Numbered from the stretch's first letter, positions 43,835 through 52,024 are shown. The stretch: DNA of 64,000 bases from Oxalobacteraceae bacterium UBA4003 (GCA_002384815.1 DGBN01000016.1:27999-91998); one strand, 5' to 3'. Numbers and translations: made by a program. The notes: generated by a model from the letters alone, not told the origin.

Positions 43835-43928
43835 ATTCGCGAGCAGTGCCAGTTTTTTCGCAATTCGGTTTTAGTGTTTGTGTGTGTCGTATGTAGCAGG
43901 TTTGTTTCGCGATACAATACGAATCCGT

Positions 43929-44002
43929 GGCGGGGTAGCAAAGTGGTTATGCAGCGGCCTGCAAAGCCGTTTACGCCGGTTCGATCCCGACCCCCGCCTC
44001 CA
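43929..44002 (+). tRNA. tRNA-Cys (anticodon GCA)
   Basis: A 74-base cloverleaf: acceptor GGCGGGG paired with CCCCGCC, anticodon loop CTGCAAA (GCA), T-arm with TTCGATC, discriminator T and encoded CCA. Confidence 0.97.
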
Positions 44003-44010
44003 GTTTTTCC

Positions 44011-44035
44011 AAAAGCGCCGTCGGCGCTTTTATTT
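44011..44035 (+). terminator. Terminator after tRNA-Cys
   Basis: AAAAGCGCC (44011-44019) and GGCGCTTTT (44023-44031) form a 9-bp stem with a three-base loop, with further T-rich sequence after it. Confidence 0.85.
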
Positions 44036-44078
44036 TGTTTTAAGATTTTTTAGAATCGTGTTTTAGAATCATGATTAT

Positions 44079-44165
44079 GCCCGGGTGGTGAAATCGGTAG
44101 ACACAAGGGACTTAAAATCCCTCGCTCTAATAGGCGTGCCGGTTCAAGTCCGGCCCCGGGCACCA
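44079..44165 (+). tRNA. tRNA-Leu (anticodon TAA)
   Basis: An 87-base class II tRNA with a long variable arm: acceptor GCCCGGG paired with CCCGGGC, anticodon loop CTTAAAA (TAA), T-arm TTCAAGT, discriminator A and encoded CCA. It ends the tRNA cluster; the DNA after it looks decayed. Confidence 0.97.
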
Positions 44166-44401
44166 ACATAGCATCACATATTATTTTTTTAAATGACTTT
44201 ACCTGCTAAACAAGAGGTAAATCAGAATGCCAGCATCACACCAGCATCACAATTTATAGCTGACCTGCTCCCCGATAACGAATTCTTCAAGTGTCTTGTA
44301 TATGGCGCGCTTGCGTTAGAGCGCCTTCAAGTTCGCGTTTTCTCGTATTGTTCATTGCAATCTCCTATATACTTTTTGAAACCACTATTGAGGCTATTCC
44401 C
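44166..44401. other. Decayed region after tRNA-Leu
   Basis: AT-rich and without a confident gene. An 11-base direct repeat CCAGCATCACA occurs back to back near 44231-44252. On the minus strand a 22-codon frame (44355-44287, MNNTRKRELEGALTQARHIQ...) has a GGAG six bases before its ATG, and one frame over the protein sense seems to continue (LEEFVIGEQVSYKL). It could be a short peptide or a frameshifted relic. No integrase or att duplication was found. Confidence 0.4.
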
Positions 44402-44551
44402 ATGAAGAAAATACTTGCTTGCTTAATGCTATTTGGGCTGAACGCTTGCGCGGTTTATACGCCGAGCGGATCTGTAATCGTTGATCCTGATGGCGGGGGG
44501 GCGCATCAGCGGCATTGCCCACCTGGTCAGGCAAAAAAAGGAAATTGCTGA
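44402..44551 (+). CDS. Small lipoprotein
   Basis: A 49-residue predicted lipoprotein. The signal MKKILACLMLFGLNAC ends in an LNAC lipobox, so the mature chain would start at Cys16 and have only 34 residues. The tail HCPPGQAKKGNC matches the C-terminal pattern (CPPGQAKKG-x-C) of small lipoproteins I know from other Proteobacteria. GAGG lies eight bases before the ATG. A weak GAAAAGC/GCTTTTC hairpin follows at 44633-44656. The function is unknown. Confidence 0.62.
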   Translation: MKKILACLMLFGLNACAVYTPSGSVIVDPDGGGAHQRHCPPGQAKKGNC

Positions 44552-44663
44552 TAGCAAGAGCGATCATGCGATTCTCGTAATTGCTTGGATAATGTCGCAC
44601 GTTACTGGCGGTGGTATCGAATTTCCCAGCATGAAAAGCGCGTCTTTATGCTTTTCAGGCAGG

Positions 44664-45080
44664 ATGTAATCAGCGCGGAATCCCATTACTCATCACTTTG
44701 AATAATGGTTTTCTTCCGAAGACGACTTTCTCACGCAATCCTCGCAACATTTGATCGAATGCCCACTCTGCGGCAATCAAGCGATCAAACGCTTGCCATC
44801 TTCTCCTCGCTTGAATTTATCCGGTACCACTGCGCGTGCGCGTGAGGGTGACAATCGCGCGCAGGATCAATTGATGAAATTGGTGCGCAGGGTGATTGCC
44901 GATACTGAAGACGTTGGTACTCGGTTTGCAGAAGAAGCGCGCCATATTCATTACAATGAAACACCCGGGCGCGGCATTCGCGGCGTGGCAACGATTGAAG
45001 AACGTGCTGCGCTCGCCGACGAAGGTATCGATGTCGTATCCTTGCCCATACCAAACACCTTGAAACAATCGCTGCAATAA
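44664..45080 (+). pseudogene. DUF1178 gene with a disrupted 5' end
   Basis: From 44751 a frame of 109 residues gives the C-terminal three quarters of a DUF1178 protein (IECPLCGNQAIKRLPSSPRL, then a helical part and PLPIPNTL-like end). Reading upstream in the same frame, the family sense continues as FE-stop-WFSSEDDFLTQSSQHL, where FEGWF is expected. That puts a TAA at 44703-44705 in place of the conserved Gly, with a second TAA at 44667-44669 next to an ATG. The N-terminal zinc-ribbon half is thus broken. A shortened protein from TTG 44751 is possible. Confidence 0.6.
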
Positions 45081-45096
45081 TTTGATCGGAACCGAT

Positions 45097-45552
45097 ATGC
45101 GTCACATCGCATCGCTGGACGAACTCAGGACGCTGGCGGGTCAGGAAATCGCAGTATCCGACTGGGTGCTTATCGATCAGGCGCGCATCAATCTGTTTGC
45201 GCAAGCCAGTGGCGATCACCAATGGATACATGTGGATATCGAACGCTGTCGTAGCGAATCACCCTACGGTGTACCGATTGCACATGGCTTTCTGACGCTT
45301 TCCCTGTTACCCATGCTGCTACAGTCGGCGATTGCTTTCCCGCCTTGCAAACTGGTCGTGAATTATGGTTTGAATAAAGTGCGCTTCCCGGCGCCGGTAC
45401 CGGTCGATAGTCAGGTGCGTGCGCGACTGATGCTGCATTCGGTGGAAGAGTTTTCCGGTGGCGTGCAGATGATATGGAAGGCAACGATGGAATGTGCAGG
45501 TAGTGAAAAACCGGTTTGCGTGGCCGAGCTGATACTGCGGCAGTACACCTGA
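45097..45552 (+). CDS. MaoC-like (R)-hydratase family protein
   Basis: A 151-residue hot-dog-fold protein. The hydratase motif is visible in ARINLFAQASGDHQWIHVD (Asp/His catalytic pair) and GVPIAHGFLTLSLLPML. Such enzymes hydrate trans-2-enoyl-CoA to (R)-3-hydroxyacyl-CoA, and some feed PHA synthesis. A PHA synthase lies 7 kb away, but a link is only a guess. The ATG at 45097 has GGAACC upstream; a TTG 15 bases earlier is less likely. Confidence 0.88.
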   Translation: MRHIASLDELRTLAGQEIAVSDWVLIDQARINLFAQASGDHQWIHVDIERCRSESPYGVPIAHGFLTLSLLPMLLQSAIAFPPCKLVVNYGLNKVRFPAPVPVDSQVRARLMLHSVEEFSGGVQMIWKATMECAGSEKPVCVAELILRQYT

Positions 45553-45606
45553 TAGAGGGCGAACGTTTTTCCTGCTTCGAAAAAACGTTCATCGGGCCTG
45601 CCTTGA

Positions 45607-46299
45607 TTAATGCTTGGCGTACTGCGTTGCGCCGAATAATATTTCCTTCGATTTGTCGTCCGTGATCGGCTTGCGTACATCGGTAAAAAGCGTGACGCCT
45701 TTTTGCACTGCCGGACGCACACTGATTTCATTGAACCAGCGTTGCAGGTTGGGGAAGTCCGCTAACTCTATCCCCTGATTTTTCCACGAGCGCAGCCACG
45801 GAAAAGTGGCAATGTCGGCGATAGTGTAGGTTTCGCCGGCGAGGTAGCTGCTTTCTTCCAGACGCTTGTCGATGACGCCGTACAAACGTTTTGCTTCATT
45901 CGTGTAGCGATTGACTGCATAGTCGATTTTTTCCGGCGCATAGAGGCGGAAGTGATGCGCCTGACCCAGCATAGGCCCGACACCGCCCATTTGAAACATC
46001 AACCATTGCAGGGTCGTGAATTTTTCTCTATCGGTCGTGCCGAGAAATCTGCCCGCCTTGCTGGCGAGGTAAACCAGAATGGCGCCGGATTCAAACAAGG
46101 ACATCGCTTTGCCGTCAGGCCCCTTGCTGTCGATAATTGCCGGGATTTTATTGTTGGGCGAAATCGCCAGAAACTCCGCTGTGAACTGGTCACCGGCACC
46201 GATGTCGATATGATGCATGCGATAAGGGAAGCCGCATTCTTCCAGCATGATGTGAATTTTGTGACCGTTAGGTGTGGCAGTGGAATAGAGGTCTATCAA
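45607..46299 (-). CDS. Glutathione S-transferase, nu-class/YghU-YfcG type
   Basis: A 230-residue GST with disulfide-bond oxidoreductase-like features. The N-terminal thioredoxin fold shows LYSTATPNGHKIHIMLEECG, then SPNNKIPAIID and ESGAILVYLASK. The C-terminal all-helical domain holds GGVGPMLGQAHHF and ETYTIADIATFPWLRSW. The start is the TTG at 46299, which has AGGAG six bases upstream and gives the family N-terminus; a longer frame to 46338 has no such support. Confidence 0.9.
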   Translation of the reverse strand: MIDLYSTATPNGHKIHIMLEECGFPYRMHHIDIGAGDQFTAEFLAISPNNKIPAIIDSKGPDGKAMSLFESGAILVYLASKAGRFLGTTDREKFTTLQWLMFQMGGVGPMLGQAHHFRLYAPEKIDYAVNRYTNEAKRLYGVIDKRLEESSYLAGETYTIADIATFPWLRSWKNQGIELADFPNLQRWFNEISVRPAVQKGVTLFTDVRKPITDDKSKEILFGATQYAKH

Positions 46300-46425
46300 T
46301 TGCTTCTCCTGAAGTAGCTGTGGCGTGCAGTAGCGCATAGGCGAATCTTTTTACGATTATGCAGAAATTCGGACTTGTCTGCTTTGGACGACAATTGCAG
46401 ATCCCGGGCAGAAGAAGGTATGCGC

Positions 46426-47130
46426 TTACAGTCCGCGCGATTTGCGGTATTGATGCAATACTTCTTCCATCGACGTGTATCGCGATTCTGTCTGCAGTGG
46501 CAACAGCGGCGCGTAATTGATGGTTTGCACGACCCAGTCGTTGGCGCGTTCGCCGACATCAAGCACATTGATGCAGCCGGGAGATTGTTCCAGATTACCG
46601 AGAAACAGCCGCTGGCCGGTGATCGCGTAGGACAGCACTGCGCGATTCACGCCGCCATGCAAGACCAGCAGCACGGTATCCCACGATGCATCTGCACGCA
46701 GTCTATCGATGACGGGATGTATGCGATCGATCAATTGGCCTACGCTTTCGCCCGCGAGAAACTGCCTGTGTTCTTCTGCCATGCAGGAGAAGGCGCTGGT
46801 GAAGGCTTCTTCCAGATCGTCATCCAGAATATCTTCCAGCACACCACCGCGTACCTCCTGAAATTCCGGCCATTGTTCGAGTTCGATTTGCTGACCGGTT
46901 TCTGCAAGTACGCGCAGCGCAGATTCAATTGTGCGCGGCAGGTTGGATACGATCACGCGATCGAAGCGTATGCCTTGTTGCGCAAAGATCAGTCCTGCAG
47001 CGCTTGTCTGCCTGTAGCCCTGTTCATTCAGTGGTACTTCATCCGGCGCGTAGGGTGTGCCATTCACATTGAAGTAGGTCACACTGCCGTGGCGCATCAG
47101 ATAAACGCGCCTTCTTTTTGTTGCGTTCAT
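46426..47130 (-). CDS. Histidine phosphatase (phosphoglycerate mutase-like)
   Basis: A 234-residue cytoplasmic phosphatase of the RHG superfamily. The phospho-accepting His is in VYLMRHGSVTYF, the second His in LLVLHGGVNRAVLSYA, with the usual SNLPRTIESA. The substrate cannot be told. The start ATG at 47130 has no good ribosome site. Upstream, the stop of the crotonase gene overlaps the ATG of a four-codon frame whose own stop overlaps this start, so ribosomes may arrive by re-initiation. Confidence 0.85.
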   Translation of the reverse strand: MNATKRRRVYLMRHGSVTYFNVNGTPYAPDEVPLNEQGYRQTSAAGLIFAQQGIRFDRVIVSNLPRTIESALRVLAETGQQIELEQWPEFQEVRGGVLEDILDDDLEEAFTSAFSCMAEEHRQFLAGESVGQLIDRIHPVIDRLRADASWDTVLLVLHGGVNRAVLSYAITGQRLFLGNLEQSPGCINVLDVGERANDWVVQTINYAPLLPLQTESRYTSMEEVLHQYRKSRGL

Positions 47131-47137
47131 TTGCAAT

Positions 47138-47917
47138 TCATTTGTAATGTGGTGTGCGTTTTTCCAGGAAGGCATGTATGCCTTCCTGTGCATCGCGATG
47201 GTTCAGGCTGTCGACGAAGTGAGTTTTTTCGATCTCGAAATGCTTTGGCAGTGTATGCTCGCGTGCTTCTCTTGCCAGCGATTTGATGCGCTCGACAGCG
47301 TGGCCCGACACGGCAGTCAGCTCATCGGCCCAGTCCTGTGCAGTTTGCAGGGTAGAGCCATCGGCGACGATGCGGTTGATGACGCCGAGATCGTACAAGC
47401 GTTGTGCCGGAATGGGTTTTCCTTCCAGCATGATTTCGGTTGCAAGCTGGCGTGGCAAGGCTTGCGACAAAAACCAGGATGCACCGCCATCCGGCGTCAG
47501 GGCAACCTTGACATACGACATCGCGAATTTCGCATTGTTGCCGGCGACGATCAGATCGCAGGCCAATGCCAATGAAAATCCTGCGCCTGCGGCTGCACTT
47601 TCGACTGCGGCAATGACGGGTTTCGGACAATCGCGGATCGCTTCTATCCAGCCGCGCAGGCTGTCGACTGCATCTGCCTGATCGCTTCTGTCCTGCGCGC
47701 GCAGTTCCAGCAAGGTATTGAGATTGCCGCCAGCGCAGAAAAAATTGTCGGCACCGGTCAGGATCACGGCGCGTACCGAGTCGTCGCGTTCGGCAGTGGA
47801 GAAAGCTTCGATTGCTGCGGCGAACATATCCGGGTGTAGAGCGTTTTTTGCGCCGGGATTGGAGAGCGTCAGTATGAGCGTTGCTTCGTGGCGCGAGGCC
47901 TGGATTTCAGCCGACAT
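47138..47917 (-). CDS. Enoyl-CoA hydratase/isomerase family protein
   Basis: A 259-residue crotonase. The oxyanion-hole segments are NFFCAGGNLNTLL and SAAAGAGFSLALACDLIVA. The position of the usual second catalytic Glu reads VALTPDGGASWFL, with Asp as in PaaG-type isomerases. It could hydrate or isomerise unsaturated acyl-CoAs in fatty- or aromatic-acid breakdown. It is the first gene of a two-gene minus-strand unit with the histidine phosphatase. Confidence 0.88.
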   Translation of the reverse strand: MSAEIQASRHEATLILTLSNPGAKNALHPDMFAAAIEAFSTAERDDSVRAVILTGADNFFCAGGNLNTLLELRAQDRSDQADAVDSLRGWIEAIRDCPKPVIAAVESAAAGAGFSLALACDLIVAGNNAKFAMSYVKVALTPDGGASWFLSQALPRQLATEIMLEGKPIPAQRLYDLGVINRIVADGSTLQTAQDWADELTAVSGHAVERIKSLAREAREHTLPKHFEIEKTHFVDSLNHRDAQEGIHAFLEKRTPHYK

Positions 47918-47990
47918 AGGGTCTCGATAGAAGAGGAATGTGCTTGAGAATATACAGCAAGCGCCTGTTTTTTACCGCATGAACCAGCGC

Positions 47991-48458
47991 TCATGAGCCA
48001 GCGAGCATGGCGGCTTCTTGTAATGCCTCAGCTGTCCACGCTTCCGGCGTCATGATGGCGAACAGGCCGTCGCGCCGGGTTTTTCTGGCAAGCTTTAAGA
48101 GCGCCTTGTCCTTGGTAATCAGCACGTCGGCTTTGATATCGCGCGACAATTCCAGAAATTTCTGATCGTCTCTATCCTTGCAGATCGGCAGTTTTGCCGC
48201 TTCTGCTTCCAGTGCCGGGATGGAATTGCAGCGTATCAGGGCATCGAATTCGGCAGTTACCTGGAGGCGCGCGTCATCGTCCAGTTTCAGGTGCGGATAA
48301 TGCAAAACGATGTTCCATTCCATCCGGCAGTCGTCGCGGGTGAGTGCTTCTACTGCACCGCTTTTCAGCGCGGCATGTAATAAAGTCCAGCGTGGATCGC
48401 GGAATACGAACAGGTCCAGACATACATTTGTGTCGAGTACGATGCGCTTAGGTATCAT
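47991..48458 (-). CDS. PIN-domain protein (putative toxin component, COG1569 type)
   Basis: A 155-residue PIN-domain ribonuclease-like protein. The acidic site is spread as usual: Asp in RIVLDTNVCLDLFVF, a central Glu, and Asp residues in KDRDDQKFLELS and ADVLITKDKALLKL. These are labelled toxin components, but no antitoxin gene lies on either side (crotonase downstream, yaaA divergent). The ATG at 48458 is preferred to a TTG six bases earlier; the ribosome site is poor. Confidence 0.82.
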   Translation of the reverse strand: MIPKRIVLDTNVCLDLFVFRDPRWTLLHAALKSGAVEALTRDDCRMEWNIVLHYPHLKLDDDARLQVTAEFDALIRCNSIPALEAEAAKLPICKDRDDQKFLELSRDIKADVLITKDKALLKLARKTRRDGLFAIMTPEAWTAEALQEAAMLAGS

Positions 48459-48488
48459 TGCCAAAATTATTCTTGTCCGGAAGTGAAA

Positions 48489-49265
48489 ATGTTGATTGTT
48501 TTATCGCCTGCAAAAACCCTTGATTACGAAACGCCTGTCCATACGGAAATATCCAGCAAACCTGACTTCATCAAGCGATCCGCTGAATTGATTGAAATTC
48601 TGCGGGAGTTCGCGCCGGATCGCATCGGTAGTCTGATGCGTATCTCCGACCAGCTGGCGACGCTCAATGCGAATCGCTACGCTGCATGGTCGCCGAAATT
48701 CACGTTGAAAAATTCCAGGCAGGCGATACTGGCTTTCAATGGCGATGTGTATGAAGGCCTGGACGCTGCCAGTCTGAATGCGAAGCAACTGGCTTATGCG
48801 CAATCGCATATCCGTATTCTATCCGGCTTGTACGGCGTGCTGCGTCCGCTTGATCTGATGCAGCCGTACCGCCTGGAGATGGGAACCCGTCTGGCCAATC
48901 CAGCAGGAAAGGATTTGTACGCATTCTGGGGCGATAGTGTGACTGCTGCACTGAACCAGCGCATCGCCGAAGAAAAAAACGGGGTACTGATCAATCTCGC
49001 CTCGGAAGAATATTTCAAGGTCGTCAAGCCGGCATTGTTGCACGCGCCGGTAATTACTCCGATTTTTCAGGATTGGAAAAATGGCAAGTACAAGATTATT
49101 TCCTTCTATGCCAAACGGGCACGCGGCATGATGGCGCGTTATGCCGCAATAAAAGGTATCGTTTGTGCCGAAGAACTGAAGTCTTTTAATGAGGGCGGTT
49201 ATGCCTTCGATGAAAAACTGTCGAATGAGAAATCCTGGATATTCAAGCGACGTATTGAGAATTGA
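48489..49265 (+). CDS. yaaA: Peroxide stress protein YaaA
   Basis: A 258-residue YaaA/DUF328 protein. In E. coli it lowers free iron during peroxide stress and binds DNA. The marks are MLIVLSPAKTLDYETP at the start, AYAQSHIRILSGLYGVLRPL with RLEMGTRL, and the late KIISFYAKRARGMMARY. The ATG at 48489 has GGAAG five bases upstream; a GTG two codons earlier is the alternative. Confidence 0.94.
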   Translation: MLIVLSPAKTLDYETPVHTEISSKPDFIKRSAELIEILREFAPDRIGSLMRISDQLATLNANRYAAWSPKFTLKNSRQAILAFNGDVYEGLDAASLNAKQLAYAQSHIRILSGLYGVLRPLDLMQPYRLEMGTRLANPAGKDLYAFWGDSVTAALNQRIAEEKNGVLINLASEEYFKVVKPALLHAPVITPIFQDWKNGKYKIISFYAKRARGMMARYAAIKGIVCAEELKSFNEGGYAFDEKLSNEKSWIFKRRIEN

Positions 49266-49304
49266 GTTTTTTCAATGATGCCATCCTGACCTGCTGTGCC
49301 GATT

Positions 49305-49336
49305 AAAAAAGCCTCGCATTGCGAGGCTTTTTTTTT
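49305..49336. terminator. Bidirectional terminator between yaaA and bamD
   Basis: GCCTCGC (49311-49317) and GCGAGGC (49321-49327) with a three-base loop, flanked by six A on the left and nine T on the right, serve the converging yaaA and bamD transcripts. Confidence 0.9.
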
Positions 49337-49353
49337 GTGCATATCTGAATCAG

Positions 49354-50151
49354 TTACCAGATTTGCCACCAGGCCTTGTCCTTCTTCGGGCCGCCGTGGA
49401 AATACACGCTATCCGGGAAGTTGGTTTTCATTACGCGCGCCGCATCGTCGCGCAATTGCGGCAGGTTCAATGCGTCGTAGGACTGGATCATCACGTATAG
49501 CGCGGCTTCGGCAGCCGGTGCACCGGGGTAATTCTTGACCGCTGACTGCGCGCGATTGGCTGCAGCCAGATAGGCGCCGCGACGATAGTAATAATTTGCA
49601 ACGTGGACGTCGTATTGCGCCATCGCATTGACCAGATAGGCCAGGCGTGCTGCAGCATCGGGTGTGTATTTGCTATCAGGGAAACGTTCGGTCAGCAGCT
49701 TGAATGAATCGAAGGCTTCGCGCGCAGCTTTAGGATCGCGTTCGGTCGGATCCTGGCGTGACAGAAAATCGAAAATGCTGACCTTGTCGTTGAAGTTGAT
49801 CAAGCCGCGCAGGTAGTACATGTAATCGACGTTTTGATGATCCGGATGCAGCTTGATGAAGCGTTCGACGGCGGCCAGCGCCTGCGGTTGATCGCCCTGG
49901 CGATAATAGGCGTAGGCGATTTCCATCTGCGCCTGTTGGGCATAGGTGCCGAATGGATAGCGTGACTCCAGTTTTTCGAAATGACTGACGGCTTTTTCGT
50001 AATTGCCGATATTCATCTCTTCACGAGCCTCCGAGTATAATTTGGACGGCGACCAGTTTTTGGTCTCGTCGATTTGGTCGGGTGTGAGGCTACATGCGGA
50101 CAACAAAAAAGCAAGAGCAATATAAGTAAGTTTTAACATTTGTTTTTGCAT
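49354..50151 (-). CDS. bamD: Outer-membrane protein assembly factor BamD
   Basis: A 265-residue lipoprotein of the BAM complex that inserts beta-barrel proteins. The signal ends in the lipobox LLSAC. The mature part is five TPR-like helical pairs (KLYSEAREEMNIGNYEKAVS, ESRYPFGTYAQQAQMEIAYA, YYRQGDQPQALAAVERFIKL, HVANYYYRRGAYLAAANRAQ). The start may be the ATG at 50151 or the one at 50139; neither has a clear ribosome site. It diverges from rluD with only 44 bases between starts, a common arrangement. Confidence 0.94.
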   Translation of the reverse strand: MQKQMLKLTYIALAFLLSACSLTPDQIDETKNWSPSKLYSEAREEMNIGNYEKAVSHFEKLESRYPFGTYAQQAQMEIAYAYYRQGDQPQALAAVERFIKLHPDHQNVDYMYYLRGLINFNDKVSIFDFLSRQDPTERDPKAAREAFDSFKLLTERFPDSKYTPDAAARLAYLVNAMAQYDVHVANYYYRRGAYLAAANRAQSAVKNYPGAPAAEAALYVMIQSYDALNLPQLRDDAARVMKTNFPDSVYFHGGPKKDKAWWQIW

Positions 50152-50195
50152 GAGATTTTGCGAGGATACCGCCAGACAATGAATGATTATAGCCG

Positions 50196-51224
50196 ATGGG
50201 ACTTGCAGTGAACCCAACTGAAACACCGATTGTGAATAAAACAATGCCGACTGGCGATTTTGACGGCATGGACGAAGCGGATGGCGATTTGCTTGACGTT
50301 CCGCCGATAGAACTGGATTTGACGCCCGCAGTCTGCGGCATCCGTTTGGACAAGGTGCTTTCCACCCTTGTTCCGCAATATTCCCGTAGTCGTTTGCAGC
50401 AATGGATAGATGCCGGCCATGTCAGTGTCGACGGCGAGATTGCGCGCACCAAGATGACCATGTACGGCGATGAAAAAGTCGTGATCTATCCCCAGCCTGC
50501 ACCGGAAGACGAGGCGTTCAAGCCGGAAGCGATGGATTTGAACATCGCCTATGAGGATGCGGCAATCCTGGTCATAGACAAGCCGGCCGGGCTGGTCGTG
50601 CATCCGGCAGCCGGCAACTGGTCGGGCACGCTGCTGAACGGCTTGCTGCATTACCTGCCGGCGATTGCCGGCGTGCCGCGTGCGGGTATCGTGCATCGGC
50701 TGGACAAGGACACCAGTGGCTTGATGGTGGCGGCAAAAACGCTGGTGGCGCATACCGATCTGGTGCGCCAGTTGCAGGCGCGCACCGTCAAGCGCGAATA
50801 TCTGGCGCTGGTATGGGGCACGCCCAACGTTTCGGGAAAAATTGACGCTTCCATTGGTCGCCATGCACGTGATCGCGTCAAGATGGCGGTTTCCGAGAAT
50901 TTGACTGCCAAACCTGCGCTTACGCATTTCCAGCGTCTGGCAACCGGCATGCTGGATGGTCGCCCGGTCAGCCTGATGATGTGCCGGCTGGAAACAGGAC
51001 GCACGCATCAGATACGTGTGCATATGCAATCAATCGGTTTTGCACTGGTCGGCGATGCCTTGTACGGCAAGCAGCATCTGACGACGGTATTCCCGCGTCA
51101 GGCTTTGCATGCACGCCGCCTCGGCCTGATCCATCCGGTCTCGGGTGTGGCAGTCGAATGGTCGTCGGAATTGCCACAGGACTTTGCCGATCTGATTGCG
51201 CGTAGCGGCATCAAAGCCTACTGA
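50196..51224 (+). CDS. rluD: 23S rRNA pseudouridine synthase RluD
   Basis: A 342-residue enzyme making pseudouridines 1911, 1915 and 1917 in helix 69 of 23S rRNA. The S4 domain (GIRLDKVLSTLVPQYSRSRL, QQWIDAGHVSVDGEI) precedes the catalytic domain, whose Asp is in GIVHRLDKDTSGLMVAAKT. KPAGLVVHPAAGNWSGTLLN marks RluD rather than RluC. The N-terminal 40 residues are acidic and extra; an internal start (GTG 50208) is possible. The next gene, pgeF, follows closely, a common pair. Confidence 0.94.
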   Translation: MGLAVNPTETPIVNKTMPTGDFDGMDEADGDLLDVPPIELDLTPAVCGIRLDKVLSTLVPQYSRSRLQQWIDAGHVSVDGEIARTKMTMYGDEKVVIYPQPAPEDEAFKPEAMDLNIAYEDAAILVIDKPAGLVVHPAAGNWSGTLLNGLLHYLPAIAGVPRAGIVHRLDKDTSGLMVAAKTLVAHTDLVRQLQARTVKREYLALVWGTPNVSGKIDASIGRHARDRVKMAVSENLTAKPALTHFQRLATGMLDGRPVSLMMCRLETGRTHQIRVHMQSIGFALVGDALYGKQHLTTVFPRQALHARRLGLIHPVSGVAVEWSSELPQDFADLIARSGIKAY

Positions 51225-51271
51225 GCCGTTTTCATCTTCTCTCTTATGTACGTTCGCATTCCCGCCCGAGC

Positions 51272-52024
51272 ATGGAATTGATACTGCCGCAATGGGGCAA
51301 AAAACTGTCTGGTGTGCGCGCCTTGGCGACGACGCGCCCCTGCGGCAACAGCCCGGCGCCGTATGACGACGGGCAGGGTGGCGACGGATTGAATCTGGGT
51401 GTGCATGTCGGCGATGCAAGCGATTGCGTGCAGCTTAATCGTGCGCAGATTCGCCGCCATCTCCCGGTCGAACCGGCGTGGCTGACGCAAGTGCATGGCA
51501 CGACCGTGCTCGATGCGGCAGAAGTGAGGGATGCGCCGTCAGCCGATGCCAGTTTTACGACGCAACGCGGCGTGGTGTGCGCGATCATGACGGCAGATTG
51601 CCTGCCGGTTTTGTTTGCAGATGCGGCCGGGCGTGTCGTCGGCGCGGCGCATGCCGGCTGGCGCGGTCTGGCGGGCGGTGTACTGGAGAATACGGTGGCA
51701 GCCATGCGCGCTGCCGGGGGCGATACGCTGCATGCGTGGCTGGGTCCGGCGATCGGGCCGATGCAATTTGAAGTGGGGGAAGAGGTGCTGCAGGTGTTTA
51801 CGGCGAAAGACCCAGTCATGCGCCACGCTTTCCAGCCTGTCGTTGCACGTCCGGGAAAATATCTGGCCGATATCTATCAACTTGCACGCATTACCCTGGC
51901 AAACGTCGGTGTGATGCATGTCAGCGGCGGCAATTTCTGCACCGTCAGCGAAGCCCGGCGCTTTTACTCATACCGTCGCGATGGCATCACCGGACGCATG
52001 GTTTCTCTGGTCTGGCTGGAGTAA
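51272..52024 (+). CDS. pgeF: Peptidoglycan editing factor PgeF (YfiH/multicopper-like family)
   Basis: A 250-residue metal protein of the YfiH family, linked to removing misplaced Ser from peptidoglycan precursors and to purine nucleoside phosphorolysis. The metal ligands are seen in WLTQVHGTTVLDA (His), MTADCLPVLFADA (Cys) and GAAHAGWRGLAGG (His). RRFYSYRRDGITGRMVSLVW closes the domain. It follows rluD by 47 bases. Confidence 0.93.
   Translation: MELILPQWGKKLSGVRALATTRPCGNSPAPYDDGQGGDGLNLGVHVGDASDCVQLNRAQIRRHLPVEPAWLTQVHGTTVLDAAEVRDAPSADASFTTQRGVVCAIMTADCLPVLFADAAGRVVGAAHAGWRGLAGGVLENTVAAMRAAGGDTLHAWLGPAIGPMQFEVGEEVLQVFTAKDPVMRHAFQPVVARPGKYLADIYQLARITLANVGVMHVSGGNFCTVSEARRFYSYRRDGITGRMVSLVWLE

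Larger units (their letters stand above)
43553..43836 (+). repeat. Tandem duplication of tRNA-Gly plus terminator
   Basis: The unit of about 113 bases (43553-43665 and 43723-43835) covers the tRNA and its downstream hairpin with only two base changes (C to T near 43634 against 43804, A to G in the hairpin arm). The high identity outside the tRNA indicates a recent duplication. Confidence 0.85.

Noticed and set aside
44079..44401. Prophage or island insertion at tRNA-Leu
   Set aside because: No integrase and no second copy of the tRNA 3' end were found downstream; the short decayed stretch alone does not show an integrated element.
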